A DNA stretch of 52,990 nt from Hyphomicrobiales bacterium (GCA_003140315.1 PLJS01000325.1:1-52990), one strand, 5' to 3'; counted from the stretch's first letter, positions 1-9,843 are shown. Notes: generated by a model not told the origin, from the letters alone. Made by a program: numbers and translations.

Positions 1-755
1 TGGTGTGCCACCATCTCGATCCCTCGATCGCCGAGGATCTGGCCTTCGCGGAAAGCCGCATCCGCAAGGAGACGATCGCGGCGGAAGACATCCTGCACGA
101 CCTCGGCGCGCTTTCGATGATGTCGTCGGACAGCCAGGCCATGGGGCGGCTCGGCGAAGTCATCATCCGCACCTGGCAGACCGCGGACAAGATGAAGAAG
201 CAGCGGGGACGGATGAAGGAAGAGAAGGGCGACAACGACAATGTCCGGGTGAAGCGCTACGTGGCGAAATACACGATCAATCCGGCGATCGCGCATGGCG
301 TCTCCAAGATTATCGGCTCGATCGAGAAGGGCAAGATGGCTGACCTCGTACTGTGGAGCCCTGCGTTCTTCGGCGTGAAGCCCGACTGCATCATCAAGGG
401 CGGCTCGATCGTCGCGGCGCAGATGGGCGATCCGAATGCCTCGATCCCGACGCCGCAGCCGGTTCACTATCGGCCGATGTTCGGCGCGTTCGGTAAGGCG
501 CTCACCGCCTCGTCGGTGGTGTTCGCCTCGAAGGCCGCGGTGCAGGCCGGCTTGGGCAAGAAGCTCGGCATCGCCAAGGAGCTGGTCGCGGTCTCGAACA
601 CGCGCAAGATCGGCAAGAAGAGCATGATCCATAACAGCGCGACGCCGGACATTCAGATCGATGCCGAGACCTACGAGGTGCGCGCCGACGGCGAGCTGTT
701 GACGTGCGAGCCGGCCGACGTGCTGCCGATGGCGCAGCGCTACTTCCTATTTTGA
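1..755 (+). CDS. ureC: Urease subunit alpha, C-terminal part (5' truncated by window)
   Basis: Translation [68 protein letters not shown] matches the conserved UreC C-terminal region; followed by ureE/F/G. Confidence 0.97.
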   Translation, partial: VCHHLDPSIAEDLAFAESRIRKETIAAEDILHDLGALSMMSSDSQAMGRLGEVIIRTWQTADKMKKQRGRMKEEKGDNDNVRVKRYVAKYTINPAIAHGVSKIIGSIEKGKMADLVLWSPAFFGVKPDCIIKGGSIVAAQMGDPNASIPTPQPVHYRPMFGAFGKALTASSVVFASKAAVQAGLGKKLGIAKELVAVSNTRKIGKKSMIHNSATPDIQIDAETYEVRADGELLTCEPADVLPMAQRYFLF

Positions 756-821
756 GCGCGGACGCCGCGGGTCCCGCCACGTTGAAGCTGCGCTCGGCCG
801 GCGTGATCGTGCGGCGCGGCG

Positions 822-1289
822 ATGAGTAGTGCGATGCGGCAGGTCGGCGGGATTGCGGACGCAGGGACGTGGGACGCGCACCGCGCGGTCGATCGTGTCG
901 TGCTCGACGCTGACGACCGCTTGCGGCGCCGGATCGTGCTGACGACGGAAAAAGGCGCGAAGCTGATGCTCGATTTCGCCGAGCCGATGATGCTGCGCGA
1001 TGGCGACGGGCTTGTGCTGGAGGACGGGTCGATTGTGGTCGTTGCCGGTCAGGCTGAAGCGCTGCTCGAACTGACCGCGAAGACGCCATTGGACGTCGTC
1101 CGGCTCGCCTGGCACATCGGCAACCGCCACACCGACGTGCAGTTCGCGGGTGGCGCCTTGCGCATCCGCCATGACCATGTGCTCGAAGAGATGGCCAAAG
1201 GGCTCGGCGCGACGGTGATGCCGGTCGAGGCGCCGTTCGATCCGGAGCCGGGCGCGCCGCATGGGCGCGATCACGATCATGGCGCGTAA
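822..1289 (+). CDS. ureE: Urease accessory protein UreE
   Basis: [20 protein letters not shown] and WHIGNRH motifs, His-rich C-terminus HGRDHDHGA; position between ureC and ureF. Confidence 0.9.
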   Translation: MSSAMRQVGGIADAGTWDAHRAVDRVVLDADDRLRRRIVLTTEKGAKLMLDFAEPMMLRDGDGLVLEDGSIVVVAGQAEALLELTAKTPLDVVRLAWHIGNRHTDVQFAGGALRIRHDHVLEEMAKGLGATVMPVEAPFDPEPGAPHGRDHDHGA

Positions 1290-2040
1290 AAAAGCTGCCC
1301 CTCACCCGGCTCGCTCCGTTCGCCACCCTCTCCCCGCAAGCGGGGAGAGGGAAGAAGCAAGCGGCTCGGCCACTCTCTACCGCCTCATGGCTTGGCTGTC
1401 GCCGGCCTATCCGGTCGGTGCGTTCTCGTATTCGAGCGGCATCGAATGGGCGGTCGAGACCGCCGACATCAAGGATGCCGAGACGCTGAAGCGCTGGCTC
1501 GCGGTCGTGATCGCGGAGGGCGGCGGCTTCTGCGATGCGGTGTTCTTCGTGCACGCGCATCGCGCCATCGCGCAGGGTGACGACAAGGCGTTGCGCACGG
1601 TCGCGGAGCTTGCGGCGGCCTTCGCGCCCTCGAAGGAGCGCCTGCTGGAGACGACGGCGCAGGGTCGTGCGTTCATCGAGGCGACCCGCGCGGTGTGGCC
1701 CTGCGCGGGCCTCGATGCGCTCGGCGCCGCTTGGGACGGCCTCGTCGCCTATCCGGTCGCGGTCGGCGTCACGGCGGCCGGCCACGGCATTGCGGTCGAG
1801 CCCGCGCTCAATGCCTATCTCCACGCCGTCACGGCGAACCTCATCTCGGCGGGCGTGCGTCTCATTCCGCTCGGCCAGACCGATGGCCAGCGCCTGCTCG
1901 CCGCGCTTGAGCCCGTGGTTGCGGCGACCGCTGCGCGCGCGCTCGCGACGGGGCTCGACGACATCGGCTCCGCCACCTTCCTTGCCGACATCGCAAGCAT
2001 GCGCCACGAGACCCAGTACACGCGGCTGTTCCGATCGTGA
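1279..2040 (+). CDS. ureF: Urease accessory protein UreF, with an in-frame repeat-derived N-terminal segment
   Basis: [28 protein letters not shown] is typical UreF; ATG at 1279 overlaps the ureE stop; ORF track extends to 1261. Confidence 0.92.
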   Translation: MARKKAAPHPARSVRHPLPASGEREEASGSATLYRLMAWLSPAYPVGAFSYSSGIEWAVETADIKDAETLKRWLAVVIAEGGGFCDAVFFVHAHRAIAQGDDKALRTVAELAAAFAPSKERLLETTAQGRAFIEATRAVWPCAGLDALGAAWDGLVAYPVAVGVTAAGHGIAVEPALNAYLHAVTANLISAGVRLIPLGQTDGQRLLAALEPVVAATAARALATGLDDIGSATFLADIASMRHETQYTRLFRS

Positions 2041-2051
2041 TAAGAGGCTGC

Positions 2052-2669
2052 ATGAAGCACGTGAACGGTCCCCTTCGCGTCGGCATCGGCGGTCCGGTCG
2101 GTTCGGGCAAGACCGCATTGATGGACGCGCTGTGCAAGCGCCTGCGCGGCTCTTTCGAGATCGCCGCCATCACCAACGACATCTATACGAAGTGGGACGC
2201 CGAATATCTGGTGCGCTCCTGCGCGCTCGCGCCCGAGCGCATCGCGGGCGTCGAGACCGGCGGCTGTCCGCACACGGCGATCCGCGAGGATGCCTCGATC
2301 AACCTCGCGGCGGTCGCCGAGATGCGGGCGAAATTCCCCGACCTCGACCTGGTGCTGATCGAGTCGGGCGGCGACAATCTCGCGGCGACGTTCTCGCCGG
2401 AGCTCGCCGATCTCACCGTCTACGTGATCGACGTCGCGGCCGGCGACAAAATCCCCTCGAAAGGCGGCCCCGGCATCACGCGCTCCGACCTCCTCGTCAT
2501 CAACAAGGTCGATCTTGCGCCTTATGTCGGGGCGTCGCTCGAGGTGATGGAGCGGGACGCAAAGAAGATGCGCGGAACGCGGCCCTTCGTGTTCACCAAC
2601 CTCAAGACCGGGCAGGGCGTCGACACGGTGGTGAGTTTCATCACCGATAGAGGCGGGCTCGGCGCCTAA
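2052..2669 (+). CDS. ureG: Urease accessory GTPase UreG
   Basis: [15 protein letters not shown]-loop, [43 protein letters not shown]. Confidence 0.97.
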   Translation: MKHVNGPLRVGIGGPVGSGKTALMDALCKRLRGSFEIAAITNDIYTKWDAEYLVRSCALAPERIAGVETGGCPHTAIREDASINLAAVAEMRAKFPDLDLVLIESGGDNLAATFSPELADLTVYVIDVAAGDKIPSKGGPGITRSDLLVINKVDLAPYVGASLEVMERDAKKMRGTRPFVFTNLKTGQGVDTVVSFITDRGGLGA

Positions 2670-2670
2670 G

Positions 2671-3345
2671 ATGCTGAGCTTCACGCGGCATGCCAAAGAC
2701 AAGTCCGACCGCATCACCGTCGAGCCGGCTGCGCTCATCGTTGCCGGCTGGACCGGGCGCGATGAAGCGGCGTTGCGTCCTCACATCGAGGAACTGGCCG
2801 CGATCGGCGTGACGCGGCCCTCGTCGGTACCGGTGTTCTATCGCAACGCCGTCTCCAACATCGTGCAGACCGAGCGGCTCGAAGTGCTCGGCCCCGATAC
2901 GTCGGGCGAGGTCGAGCCGGTGATCGTCGCGCTTGGCGACGGCCTCTGGGTCGGGCTCGGCTCGGACCACACCGACCGTAAGGCCGAAACCTCAGGCATC
3001 GCGCTGTCGAAACAGCTCTGCGGCAAGGTGCTCGGGTCGGAGCTATGGCGGTTCGAAGAGATCGCGGATCATTGGGACGACATTGTCATCCGGGCGTTCG
3101 CCACGATTGGCGGCGAGCGTGTGCTCTACCAGGAAGGCGCGCTCGCCGCGATGCGTCATCCGCACGATCTGATCGCGCGCCATGGCACGGCGCTTGCTCC
3201 CAACACCGTCATGTTCTGCGGTACGCTCGGTGCGAAGGGCGGCATCAGGCCGGCTGCGCGCTTCGAGATGGAGCTCGAAGATCCGATCCTCAAGCGCCGC
3301 ATGGCGCATGCCTATGACATAGTCGACCTCCCGGTGATCACATGA
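2671..3345 (+). CDS. DUF2848 family protein
   Basis: 224 aa ORF; VTRPSSVPVFYRNAVSNIVQTE and LGSDHTDRKAET resemble the DUF2848 family as I recall it. Confidence 0.75.
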   Translation: MLSFTRHAKDKSDRITVEPAALIVAGWTGRDEAALRPHIEELAAIGVTRPSSVPVFYRNAVSNIVQTERLEVLGPDTSGEVEPVIVALGDGLWVGLGSDHTDRKAETSGIALSKQLCGKVLGSELWRFEEIADHWDDIVIRAFATIGGERVLYQEGALAAMRHPHDLIARHGTALAPNTVMFCGTLGAKGGIRPAARFEMELEDPILKRRMAHAYDIVDLPVIT

Positions 3346-4625
3346 ACGCACGCGACCGTCTCGAACAGGCTCTTTCCCGCATTGCCGATCCGGCAGGCGA
3401 GGGCGCCCGCACCTGCCTCACGGTCTATGCGGACGCCGCGCGCATCGCGGCCGATGCGTCCGACGCGCGGGCCAAGGCCGGCATGCCGCTCGGGCCGCTC
3501 GACGGCCTCACTGTCAGCATCAAGGACCTGTTCGACGTCAAGGGCGAGCCGACGCGCGCCGGTGCAAAAATCCTGGCCGACGCGCCACCCGCCGCGGTCG
3601 ACGCGCCGATCGTGCGGCGGCTGCGTGCCGCCGGCGCCGTGATCCTCGCCAAGACGAATATGAGCGAATTCGCGTTCTCCGGCATCGGCGCGAACCCGCA
3701 TTACGGCACGCCGGGCAATCCGGCCGACCGCGCGCGCGTTCCCGGCGGCTCGTCGTCGGGCGCGGCGGTCGCGGCGGCGGACGAGATGTGCGACATCGCG
3801 ATCGGCACCGACACCGGCGGTTCGACGCGTATTCCGGCGGCGTTCTGCGGCGTCGTCGGCTTCAAGCCGAGCAAGCAACGCATCCCGACTGAGGGCGCGT
3901 TCCCGCTCTCCTACACGCTCGATTCGATCGGGCCGCTGGCGCGCTCGGTCGCCGACTGTGCGCTGGCCGATGCCGTGATGGCCGGCGAGGAGCCGGGCGC
4001 TCTCGAGCCGATGTCACTGTCCGGTCTGCGGCTCGGCATCCCGCAAGGCCTACCGCTGAAAGAACTCGACGCGACGGTGATCAAAGGCTTCGCGGACGCA
4101 ATCGGCCGGCTCGGCAAAGCCGGCGTGCGCGTCACCGACGAGCCGCTCTCCCTCATCGACGACATGATCGGCGTGAACGCGCGGGGCGGCTTCGCGCCGA
4201 CCGAAGCCTTCGCGGTTCACCGCGAGCACTTGAAGCACCGCGCCGCCGATTTCGACCCGAACGTGCGCGCGCGCATCGCGCGCGGCGAGGCGGTATCGGC
4301 TGCCGACTACGTCGAGATGGTACGCGCGCGGGCGCGGCTCTTGCGCGCCATGGATGCGCGGCTCGCCGATCTCGATGCGCTGGTGCTGCCGACGACGCCG
4401 ATCGTCGCGCCGACGCTTGCCGAAGTCGCGATGGCCGACGCCTTCAATGCGAAGAACATGATGGCTCTGCGCAATACCTCGATCATCAATTTCTTCGACC
4501 TCACGGCGATCTCGCTGCCCCTGCCGCGCGACGGTTTGCCCGTGGGCCTGATGCTGGTCGCCCGCAATGGCCACGATCACCGGCTGTTCCGCATCGCCGC
4601 CGCGGTGGAGCGGATGCTGGCCTAA
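3342..4625 (+). CDS. Amidase (amidase-signature family, AtzF/GatA-like)
   Basis: PGGSSSGAAVAAADEMCDIAIGTDTGGSTRIPAAFCGVVGFKPS signature; ATGA overlap with upstream gene. Confidence 0.93.
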   Translation: MNARDRLEQALSRIADPAGEGARTCLTVYADAARIAADASDARAKAGMPLGPLDGLTVSIKDLFDVKGEPTRAGAKILADAPPAAVDAPIVRRLRAAGAVILAKTNMSEFAFSGIGANPHYGTPGNPADRARVPGGSSSGAAVAAADEMCDIAIGTDTGGSTRIPAAFCGVVGFKPSKQRIPTEGAFPLSYTLDSIGPLARSVADCALADAVMAGEEPGALEPMSLSGLRLGIPQGLPLKELDATVIKGFADAIGRLGKAGVRVTDEPLSLIDDMIGVNARGGFAPTEAFAVHREHLKHRAADFDPNVRARIARGEAVSAADYVEMVRARARLLRAMDARLADLDALVLPTTPIVAPTLAEVAMADAFNAKNMMALRNTSIINFFDLTAISLPLPRDGLPVGLMLVARNGHDHRLFRIAAAVERMLA

Positions 4626-4728
4626 CCGTCACCCTGAGGCGCCCGTGCGTAACACGGGCCTCGAAGGGCGACGGCTTGCAAGTCATCCTTCGAGGCTTGC
4701 CCTGCGGGCTCGCACCTCAGGATGACGG
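4626..4728. repeat. ~103 bp imperfect palindromic intergenic repeat (type B, copy 1)
   Basis: Ends ccgtcaccctgagg ... cctcaggatgacgg; internal cctcgaagg / ccttcgagg; related copy at 21093-21196. Confidence 0.8.
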
Positions 4729-4798
4729 ATCGGCCATGCCGCTTGCGTCGCGCGCCGCCAAGCCTTAATCCCGCGCCAACCGTTCAAGGGAGGGATTC

Positions 4799-6022
4799 AT
4801 GTCGCTGTCGTTTCGTTTCGGATTGAGCCGGCGCCACCTGCTGGCGAGCGCCGCCGCCACCGTCTTCGCGCCGGCGATCGTGCGCGCGCAAGGCGCAGCC
4901 TTGAAAGTCGGCGTGCTGCTGCCGCGCTCCGGCGCGCAGGCCGGCATCGGACAGGACTGCTTCCGCGGTGTCGAAGTCACCAACCCGATCCTGAAGGACC
5001 TCGGGCTCGGCGAACTGCAATTCCTGAACGCCGACACCGAAACGAACGTCGAGGTCGCCCGCAGCCGCGCCGAGAAGCTGATCGCGGACGGTGCGCAGCT
5101 CCTGATGGGCGCGTTCGACTCCGGTCAGAGCAGCGCGATCGCGCAGGTCGCCGAGCAGAAGGGCATTCCCTACGTCATCAACATCGCGGCGGCGCCCGAC
5201 ATCACCGAACAGGGCTACAAGTTCGTGTTCCGCAATTTCCCGACCGCCGGAATGATCCTCGGCGACGCCTTTGCCAACCAGAAGGAGATTTTCGCGGAGG
5301 CAGGCAGCGCGCCGAAGTCGGTCGTGTTCATGCATGTCAACGACACCTTCGGCACCGCGATGCAGAAGGGCATCGGCGCCGTGATGCCGAAGTTCAACAT
5401 GCCCTACGAGATCAAGGAGACGATCGCCTACGATCCGACCGCGCGTGATCTCTCGGTCGAGATCGCCAAGGCGAAGGCGACCGGCGCCGAAGCGCTGCTC
5501 GTGGTCAGCCGCCTCAATGACGCGATCCTGCTCACGCGCGAGATGGTCAAGCAGCGCTGGACGCCGATGGGCGTGCTCTCGATGGGCCCGGGCTGGTACG
5601 AGGACCAGTATCTCAAGACGCTGGGCAAGCTCGGCGATGGGCCCTTGAGCTTCGTGCCGTGGTACGACCCAAACAAGAAGCTCTCCAAGGCGCTCGAAGC
5701 CGCGGTCGCGAAGAAATATCCGGAGATCAACCTCAACACCAACCACATCTACACGTTCGAGGCGCTGCTGATCGCGGCGGATGCCTACAAGCGCGCAGGC
5801 TCGGCCGACCCGAAGGCGCTCGCCGACGCGATCCGCGCGACCGACATCAAGGACAATGTCTCCACCGGGCCGGGCATCTCGTTCAACGCCAAGGGGCAGA
5901 ACGACAAGCTCAAGAACGCAGGCATCCAGAATCGCGGCGGCAAGCTGGTGACGGTTGCGCCCAAGGGCGCCACAAACGCCAAGGCCGAGTTTCCGATGAC
6001 GCCTTACGACAAGCGGGGGTGA
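4799..6022 (+). CDS. ABC transporter substrate-binding protein (branched-chain amino acid/amide family)
   Basis: LSRRHLLASAAATVFAPAIVRAQ signal; LKVGVLLPRSGAQAGIGQD; followed by livHMGF-like genes. Confidence 0.9.
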   Translation: MSLSFRFGLSRRHLLASAAATVFAPAIVRAQGAALKVGVLLPRSGAQAGIGQDCFRGVEVTNPILKDLGLGELQFLNADTETNVEVARSRAEKLIADGAQLLMGAFDSGQSSAIAQVAEQKGIPYVINIAAAPDITEQGYKFVFRNFPTAGMILGDAFANQKEIFAEAGSAPKSVVFMHVNDTFGTAMQKGIGAVMPKFNMPYEIKETIAYDPTARDLSVEIAKAKATGAEALLVVSRLNDAILLTREMVKQRWTPMGVLSMGPGWYEDQYLKTLGKLGDGPLSFVPWYDPNKKLSKALEAAVAKKYPEINLNTNHIYTFEALLIAADAYKRAGSADPKALADAIRATDIKDNVSTGPGISFNAKGQNDKLKNAGIQNRGGKLVTVAPKGATNAKAEFPMTPYDKRG

Positions 6023-6033
6023 GGCTGCTCTTC

Positions 6034-6144
6034 ACCTCTCTCATCGGGAGAGGTCGGATCGCGAAAGCGATCCGGGTGAGGGGTTGCGGACTATCAACGG
6101 AGCGATGCCCCCTCACCCCCGCCCTCTCCCCAACGGGGAGAGGG
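6034..6144. repeat. Palindromic repeat cluster (type A), two units head to head
   Basis: Hairpins acctctc/gagaggt (6034-6054), cggatcgc-gaaa-gcgatccg (6055-6074), ccctctcccc-aac-ggggagaggg (6122-6144); same family as the segment in ureF. Confidence 0.8.
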
Positions 6145-6238
6145 AGCAAGCCGTCCGCGCGGCTTCTTCAGTTCATTCTCGCTGGCGCCGATCTCGGGTA
6201 AACCGGATCGGACCGACGACTGCGCGAAGGCCCGTACC

Positions 6239-7111
6239 GTGTCAGCCGACATCTATCTCAACGTCGCCGTCAGCGGCCTCCTGACCGGGCTTGTCTACGG
6301 GCTGATGGCGCTCGGGCTGTCCGTCATCTTCGGCGTGGTGCGCGTCGTCAATTTCGCGCACGGCGAGATGATGACCATCGCGATGTATCTCGCGATCGTG
6401 CTGTTCCAGTCGTTCGGGCTCGACCCGCTGGTGATGATGGTGCCGATCGCGGGTGTGCTGTTCTGTTTCGGCTATGCGATGCAGGCAGGCCTCATCAATC
6501 CGTTCATCAACCGGCCTGAGCACAGCCAGTTCATCCTGCTGGTCGCGCTCGCGATCATCCTGGTCAATGTATTGCTCATGATCTTCGGGCCGGACGCGCG
6601 CAGCGTGCAGACGTCCTATTCCTACGACAGCTTCGCGTTCGGCCGCCTGATCGTGGATGCCACCAAGCTCTATGCGGGCGGTGCGGCGATCGTGGTTGCG
6701 GCTGCGCTGTTCGCCTTCTTCAAGTTCGCCGACATCGGCAAGGCGATCCGCGCTTGCGCGGACAATTACACCGGCGCGCTCGTGGTCGGGCTCAACGTGA
6801 AGCACCTCTATGCGCTCACCTTCGGGCTGGGAGCGGCCTGCGTCGGCGCGGCAGGATCGATGCTCACCCTCATCATCGACGTGACACCGCCGCTTGGGCC
6901 GCAGTACACGCTGCTCGCCTTCGTGATCGTCATCACGGGCGGGCTCGGCTCGATGCCGGGCGCGCTGCTCGGCGGCGTGCTGATCGGGATGACCGAGGCG
7001 CTCGCGGGGCTCCTGTTCACGCCGTCGGCGAAAAGCATGTTCGCCTTCGCGATCCTGGTGCTCGTGCTGCTGTTCCGCCCGCAGGGCATCCTCGGCAAGA
7101 GGGCGTCATGA
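6239..7111 (+). CDS. Branched-chain amino acid-type ABC transporter permease (LivH-like)
   Basis: GLVYGLMALGLSVIFGVVRVVNFAHGEMM; GTG start. Confidence 0.93.
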   Translation: MSADIYLNVAVSGLLTGLVYGLMALGLSVIFGVVRVVNFAHGEMMTIAMYLAIVLFQSFGLDPLVMMVPIAGVLFCFGYAMQAGLINPFINRPEHSQFILLVALAIILVNVLLMIFGPDARSVQTSYSYDSFAFGRLIVDATKLYAGGAAIVVAAALFAFFKFADIGKAIRACADNYTGALVVGLNVKHLYALTFGLGAACVGAAGSMLTLIIDVTPPLGPQYTLLAFVIVITGGLGSMPGALLGGVLIGMTEALAGLLFTPSAKSMFAFAILVLVLLFRPQGILGKRAS

Positions 7112-8106
7112 GGCGGCTTGCCGGCGGCATTTCGCCGCGCGCCGCGGGGCTGCTCGTGGCGTTGCTCGTTGCGCTGATCGCCGCGCCCTATTTCGCCAAC
7201 GACTATCTGCTCACGGTGCTGATCCTCATTCTCTACTTTGCTTACACGGGGCAGGCCTGGAATATCATGATGGGCTTTGCGGGCCAGCTTTCGCTCGGCC
7301 ACGCGCTCTATGTCGGGCTCGGCGCCTATACGGCGGCGGCGCTCTACGTGCATTTCGGCATCGGGCCATGGATCGGGTTGCTGGCAGCGGTGCCGGTCGC
7401 AATGGTCGCCGGCGCGATCATCGGATTTTTGGCATTTCGCTTCGGCGTCGCGGGCGTCTATTTCGCGATCCTGACGATCGCGTTTTGCGAGTTCGCACGC
7501 ATCGGCTTCGATCACGTCGCCTACACCGGCGGCTCGGCCGGATATTTCCTGCCCGTCGCGCAATACGGGCATGACGATCTGTGGAACCTGCGCGGGCGGC
7601 CGGTGATGTTCTATTACGTCATCCTCGCGCTCACGGCGGTAGCGTTTCTCGCCTGCCATCTCATGCTGCGCAGCCGCGTCGGCTATTTCTGGCGGGCGAT
7701 CCGCGAGGACGAGGAGGCGGCGCGGGCGCTCGGCATCGATACGTTCCGCTACAAGATGATCGCGGTCGTTATCTCGGCCGGCATGACGGCGGTCGCGGGC
7801 GTGTTCTTCGCGTTCTATTACAACAACCTGTTTCCCGAGCAGGTCTTCGGCATCTCACGATCGATCGAATTGATCCTCGCGCCGATCATCGGCGGCATCG
7901 GCACGCTGTTCGGTCCGGTGCTCGGGGCCTTCGTGCTCACCGGCCTGTCCGAGGGCATGACCGAGCTCTTGCACGCGCTTGGCTTCGATGTGCCGGGCGC
8001 GAAGCAAGTGTTCTATGGCATCTGCCTGCTTGTCGTGATCGTCGTGCTGCCGGACGGGATATGGCCGTGGCTGTCGCGCCGCCTTGGGCTGGAGCGGCGC
8101 CCATGA
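7108..8106 (+). CDS. Branched-chain amino acid-type ABC transporter permease (LivM-like)
   Basis: WNIMMGFAGQLSLGHALYVGLGAYTAA; ATGA overlap with LivH-like gene; ORF track has an artificial upstream extension. Confidence 0.93.
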   Translation: MRRLAGGISPRAAGLLVALLVALIAAPYFANDYLLTVLILILYFAYTGQAWNIMMGFAGQLSLGHALYVGLGAYTAAALYVHFGIGPWIGLLAAVPVAMVAGAIIGFLAFRFGVAGVYFAILTIAFCEFARIGFDHVAYTGGSAGYFLPVAQYGHDDLWNLRGRPVMFYYVILALTAVAFLACHLMLRSRVGYFWRAIREDEEAARALGIDTFRYKMIAVVISAGMTAVAGVFFAFYYNNLFPEQVFGISRSIELILAPIIGGIGTLFGPVLGAFVLTGLSEGMTELLHALGFDVPGAKQVFYGICLLVVIVVLPDGIWPWLSRRLGLERRP

Positions 8107-8825
8107 CCGCGCTCCTGTCGATTGCCGGCGTCTCGAAGCGCTTCCGCGGCCTTGTCGCGGTCGATCGCGTATCCTGCGAGGTTGCCGAGGGTGAGATTTT
8201 CGCCGTGATCGGGCCGAACGGGGCGGGCAAGACCACGCTGTTCTCGGCGATCGCCGGTGCGCTCAAGCCGGACGAGGGCGAAATTCGCTTTCTCGATAGC
8301 CGCATCGACGGCCTGCGGCCGGACCAAATCTGCCGGCGCGGTATCGCGCGCACGTTCCAGATCGTGCGGCCGTTCCCGGCGCTCACGGTCGAGGACAACG
8401 TGATGGTCGGCGCGCTCTTGCGCACCGCCGATACGGCGCGCGCGGCCTCCATCGCCGACGACGTGATGCGCCGGCTCGACCTCACCGACAAACGCGCGCG
8501 GCTCGCAAAGTCGCTGACGCTGCCGGATCGCAAACGACTCGAAGTCGCGCGCGCGCTCGCCACGAACCCGAAGCTCTTGCTGCTCGACGAGGTGATGGCG
8601 GGCCTGCGCCCAACCGAGACCGACCGCATGGTCGCGATCCTGCGCGAGCTCAATGCGCAAGGTCTCACCATCCTGCTGATCGAGCATGTGATGCGCGCCG
8701 TGCTGGCGCTCGCCTCGCGCGTGCTGGTGCTGCATCACGGCGCCCAGATCGCGCTCGGCCGGCCGGGCGACGTCGTGCGCGACCCGGCGGTGATCTCCTC
8801 CTATCTTGGCGCGGAGGCGCTCTGA
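8103..8825 (+). CDS. ABC transporter ATP-binding protein (LivG-like)
   Basis: Walker A GPNGAGKTT, LLLLDEVMAGL; ATGA overlap with LivM-like gene. Confidence 0.93.
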   Translation: MTALLSIAGVSKRFRGLVAVDRVSCEVAEGEIFAVIGPNGAGKTTLFSAIAGALKPDEGEIRFLDSRIDGLRPDQICRRGIARTFQIVRPFPALTVEDNVMVGALLRTADTARAASIADDVMRRLDLTDKRARLAKSLTLPDRKRLEVARALATNPKLLLLDEVMAGLRPTETDRMVAILRELNAQGLTILLIEHVMRAVLALASRVLVLHHGAQIALGRPGDVVRDPAVISSYLGAEAL

Positions 8826-9529
8826 TGCTCTCGGTCGCTGCGCTCGATGTGTTCTACGGCGACGCGCAGGCGCTCGACGGCGTCTCGCTCGACGTGGAGC
8901 AGGGCGCAATCGTCGCGATCGTTGGCGCGAACGGCGCCGGCAAGACCTCGCTCATCCGCACCATCGCCGGGATGCTGCGCCCCTCGCGCGGCGCGATCCG
9001 CTATCGCGGGCGGGACATCGCCGGCTGGCCGAGCCATCGCGTCTGCGATCTCGGCATCGGGCAGGTCGCCGAAGGGCGGCAGGTCTTCCCGACGCTCACG
9101 GTCGCCGAGAACCTCGACATGGGCGCGATGCTGGCGCGCGCGCGTTCGCGACGCGAGCGAAATCGCGAGCGTGTCTTCGCGCTGTTTCCGAAATTGCAGG
9201 AGCGGCTGCGCCAGCCGGCCGGAACGCTGTCGGGCGGCGAGCAGCAGATGCTGGCAATCGCGCGCTGCCTGATGGGCGAACCGGAGCTCGTGATGTTCGA
9301 TGAGCCCTCGCTCGGTCTCGCGCCGACGGTGGTGCAGGACGTGCTCAAGGCAATCCGCGATCTCAATCGCGAGGGGCTCACCTGCGTGCTGGTCGAGCAG
9401 AACGTCGCGGTCTCGCTCAAGCTCGCGAGTAGCGCTTACGTGCTGGAGAACGGCCGGGTCACGCTATCGGGGTCGAGCGAGGCGCTGCTCGCCGACGACC
9501 GTGTCCGGCAGGCGTATTTGGGGATGTGA
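8825..9529 (+). CDS. ABC transporter ATP-binding protein (LivF-like)
   Basis: GANGAGKTS, LSGGEQQMLAIARCLMGEPELVMFDEPSLGLAP; TGATG overlap. Confidence 0.95.
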   Translation: MLSVAALDVFYGDAQALDGVSLDVEQGAIVAIVGANGAGKTSLIRTIAGMLRPSRGAIRYRGRDIAGWPSHRVCDLGIGQVAEGRQVFPTLTVAENLDMGAMLARARSRRERNRERVFALFPKLQERLRQPAGTLSGGEQQMLAIARCLMGEPELVMFDEPSLGLAPTVVQDVLKAIRDLNREGLTCVLVEQNVAVSLKLASSAYVLENGRVTLSGSSEALLADDRVRQAYLGM

Positions 9530-9540
9530 TGTGCGGCGTC

Positions 9541-9831
9541 TTATCGTCGCATCAGCGCCGCAAGCGCGGCGACGCGTAGCGTCAGCGGCGACTCCGGGAA
9601 GGCACGCCGCAGCGCCCGCAGGGCCTCGGCGCCGGAACCGGGCCGTGCGGCGCGCAGGTGCGCTGCCATGGCAGAGGCGAGGTCGGCCTTTCCCAAGGAC
9701 GTCAACGCGAACGGGATTTCGCCTGGAAATTCAGGCGTTAGCGGCGGCGACGGGCTGAATGCGAGCCCCATGGGCATCTCCTCGAGGGTCAATGCCTGAG
9801 CCCGGCGGCAGGCGCACCATGGTCGGACCAT
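9541..9831 (-). CDS. Small hypothetical protein (start uncertain, possibly internal Met near 9771)
   Basis: 96 aa ORF, PLTPEFPGEIPFALTSLGKADLASAMAAHLRAARP...; no family recognised. Confidence 0.45.
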   Translation of the reverse strand: MVRPWCACRRAQALTLEEMPMGLAFSPSPPLTPEFPGEIPFALTSLGKADLASAMAAHLRAARPGSGAEALRALRRAFPESPLTLRVAALAALMRR

Positions 9832-9843
9832 GGCGTTAACGCC
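9817..9843. promoter_or_regulatory. Two abutting perfect palindromes, candidate operator
   Basis: CCATGGTC-G-GACCATGG (9817-9833) and GGCGTTAACGCC (9832-9843). Confidence 0.4.

Noticed and set aside
502-2118. 538-aa minus-strand ORF opposite the urease genes
   Set aside because: Arg-rich, low-complexity translation typical of shadow ORFs in high-GC DNA; the opposite strand encodes clear ureC/E/F.
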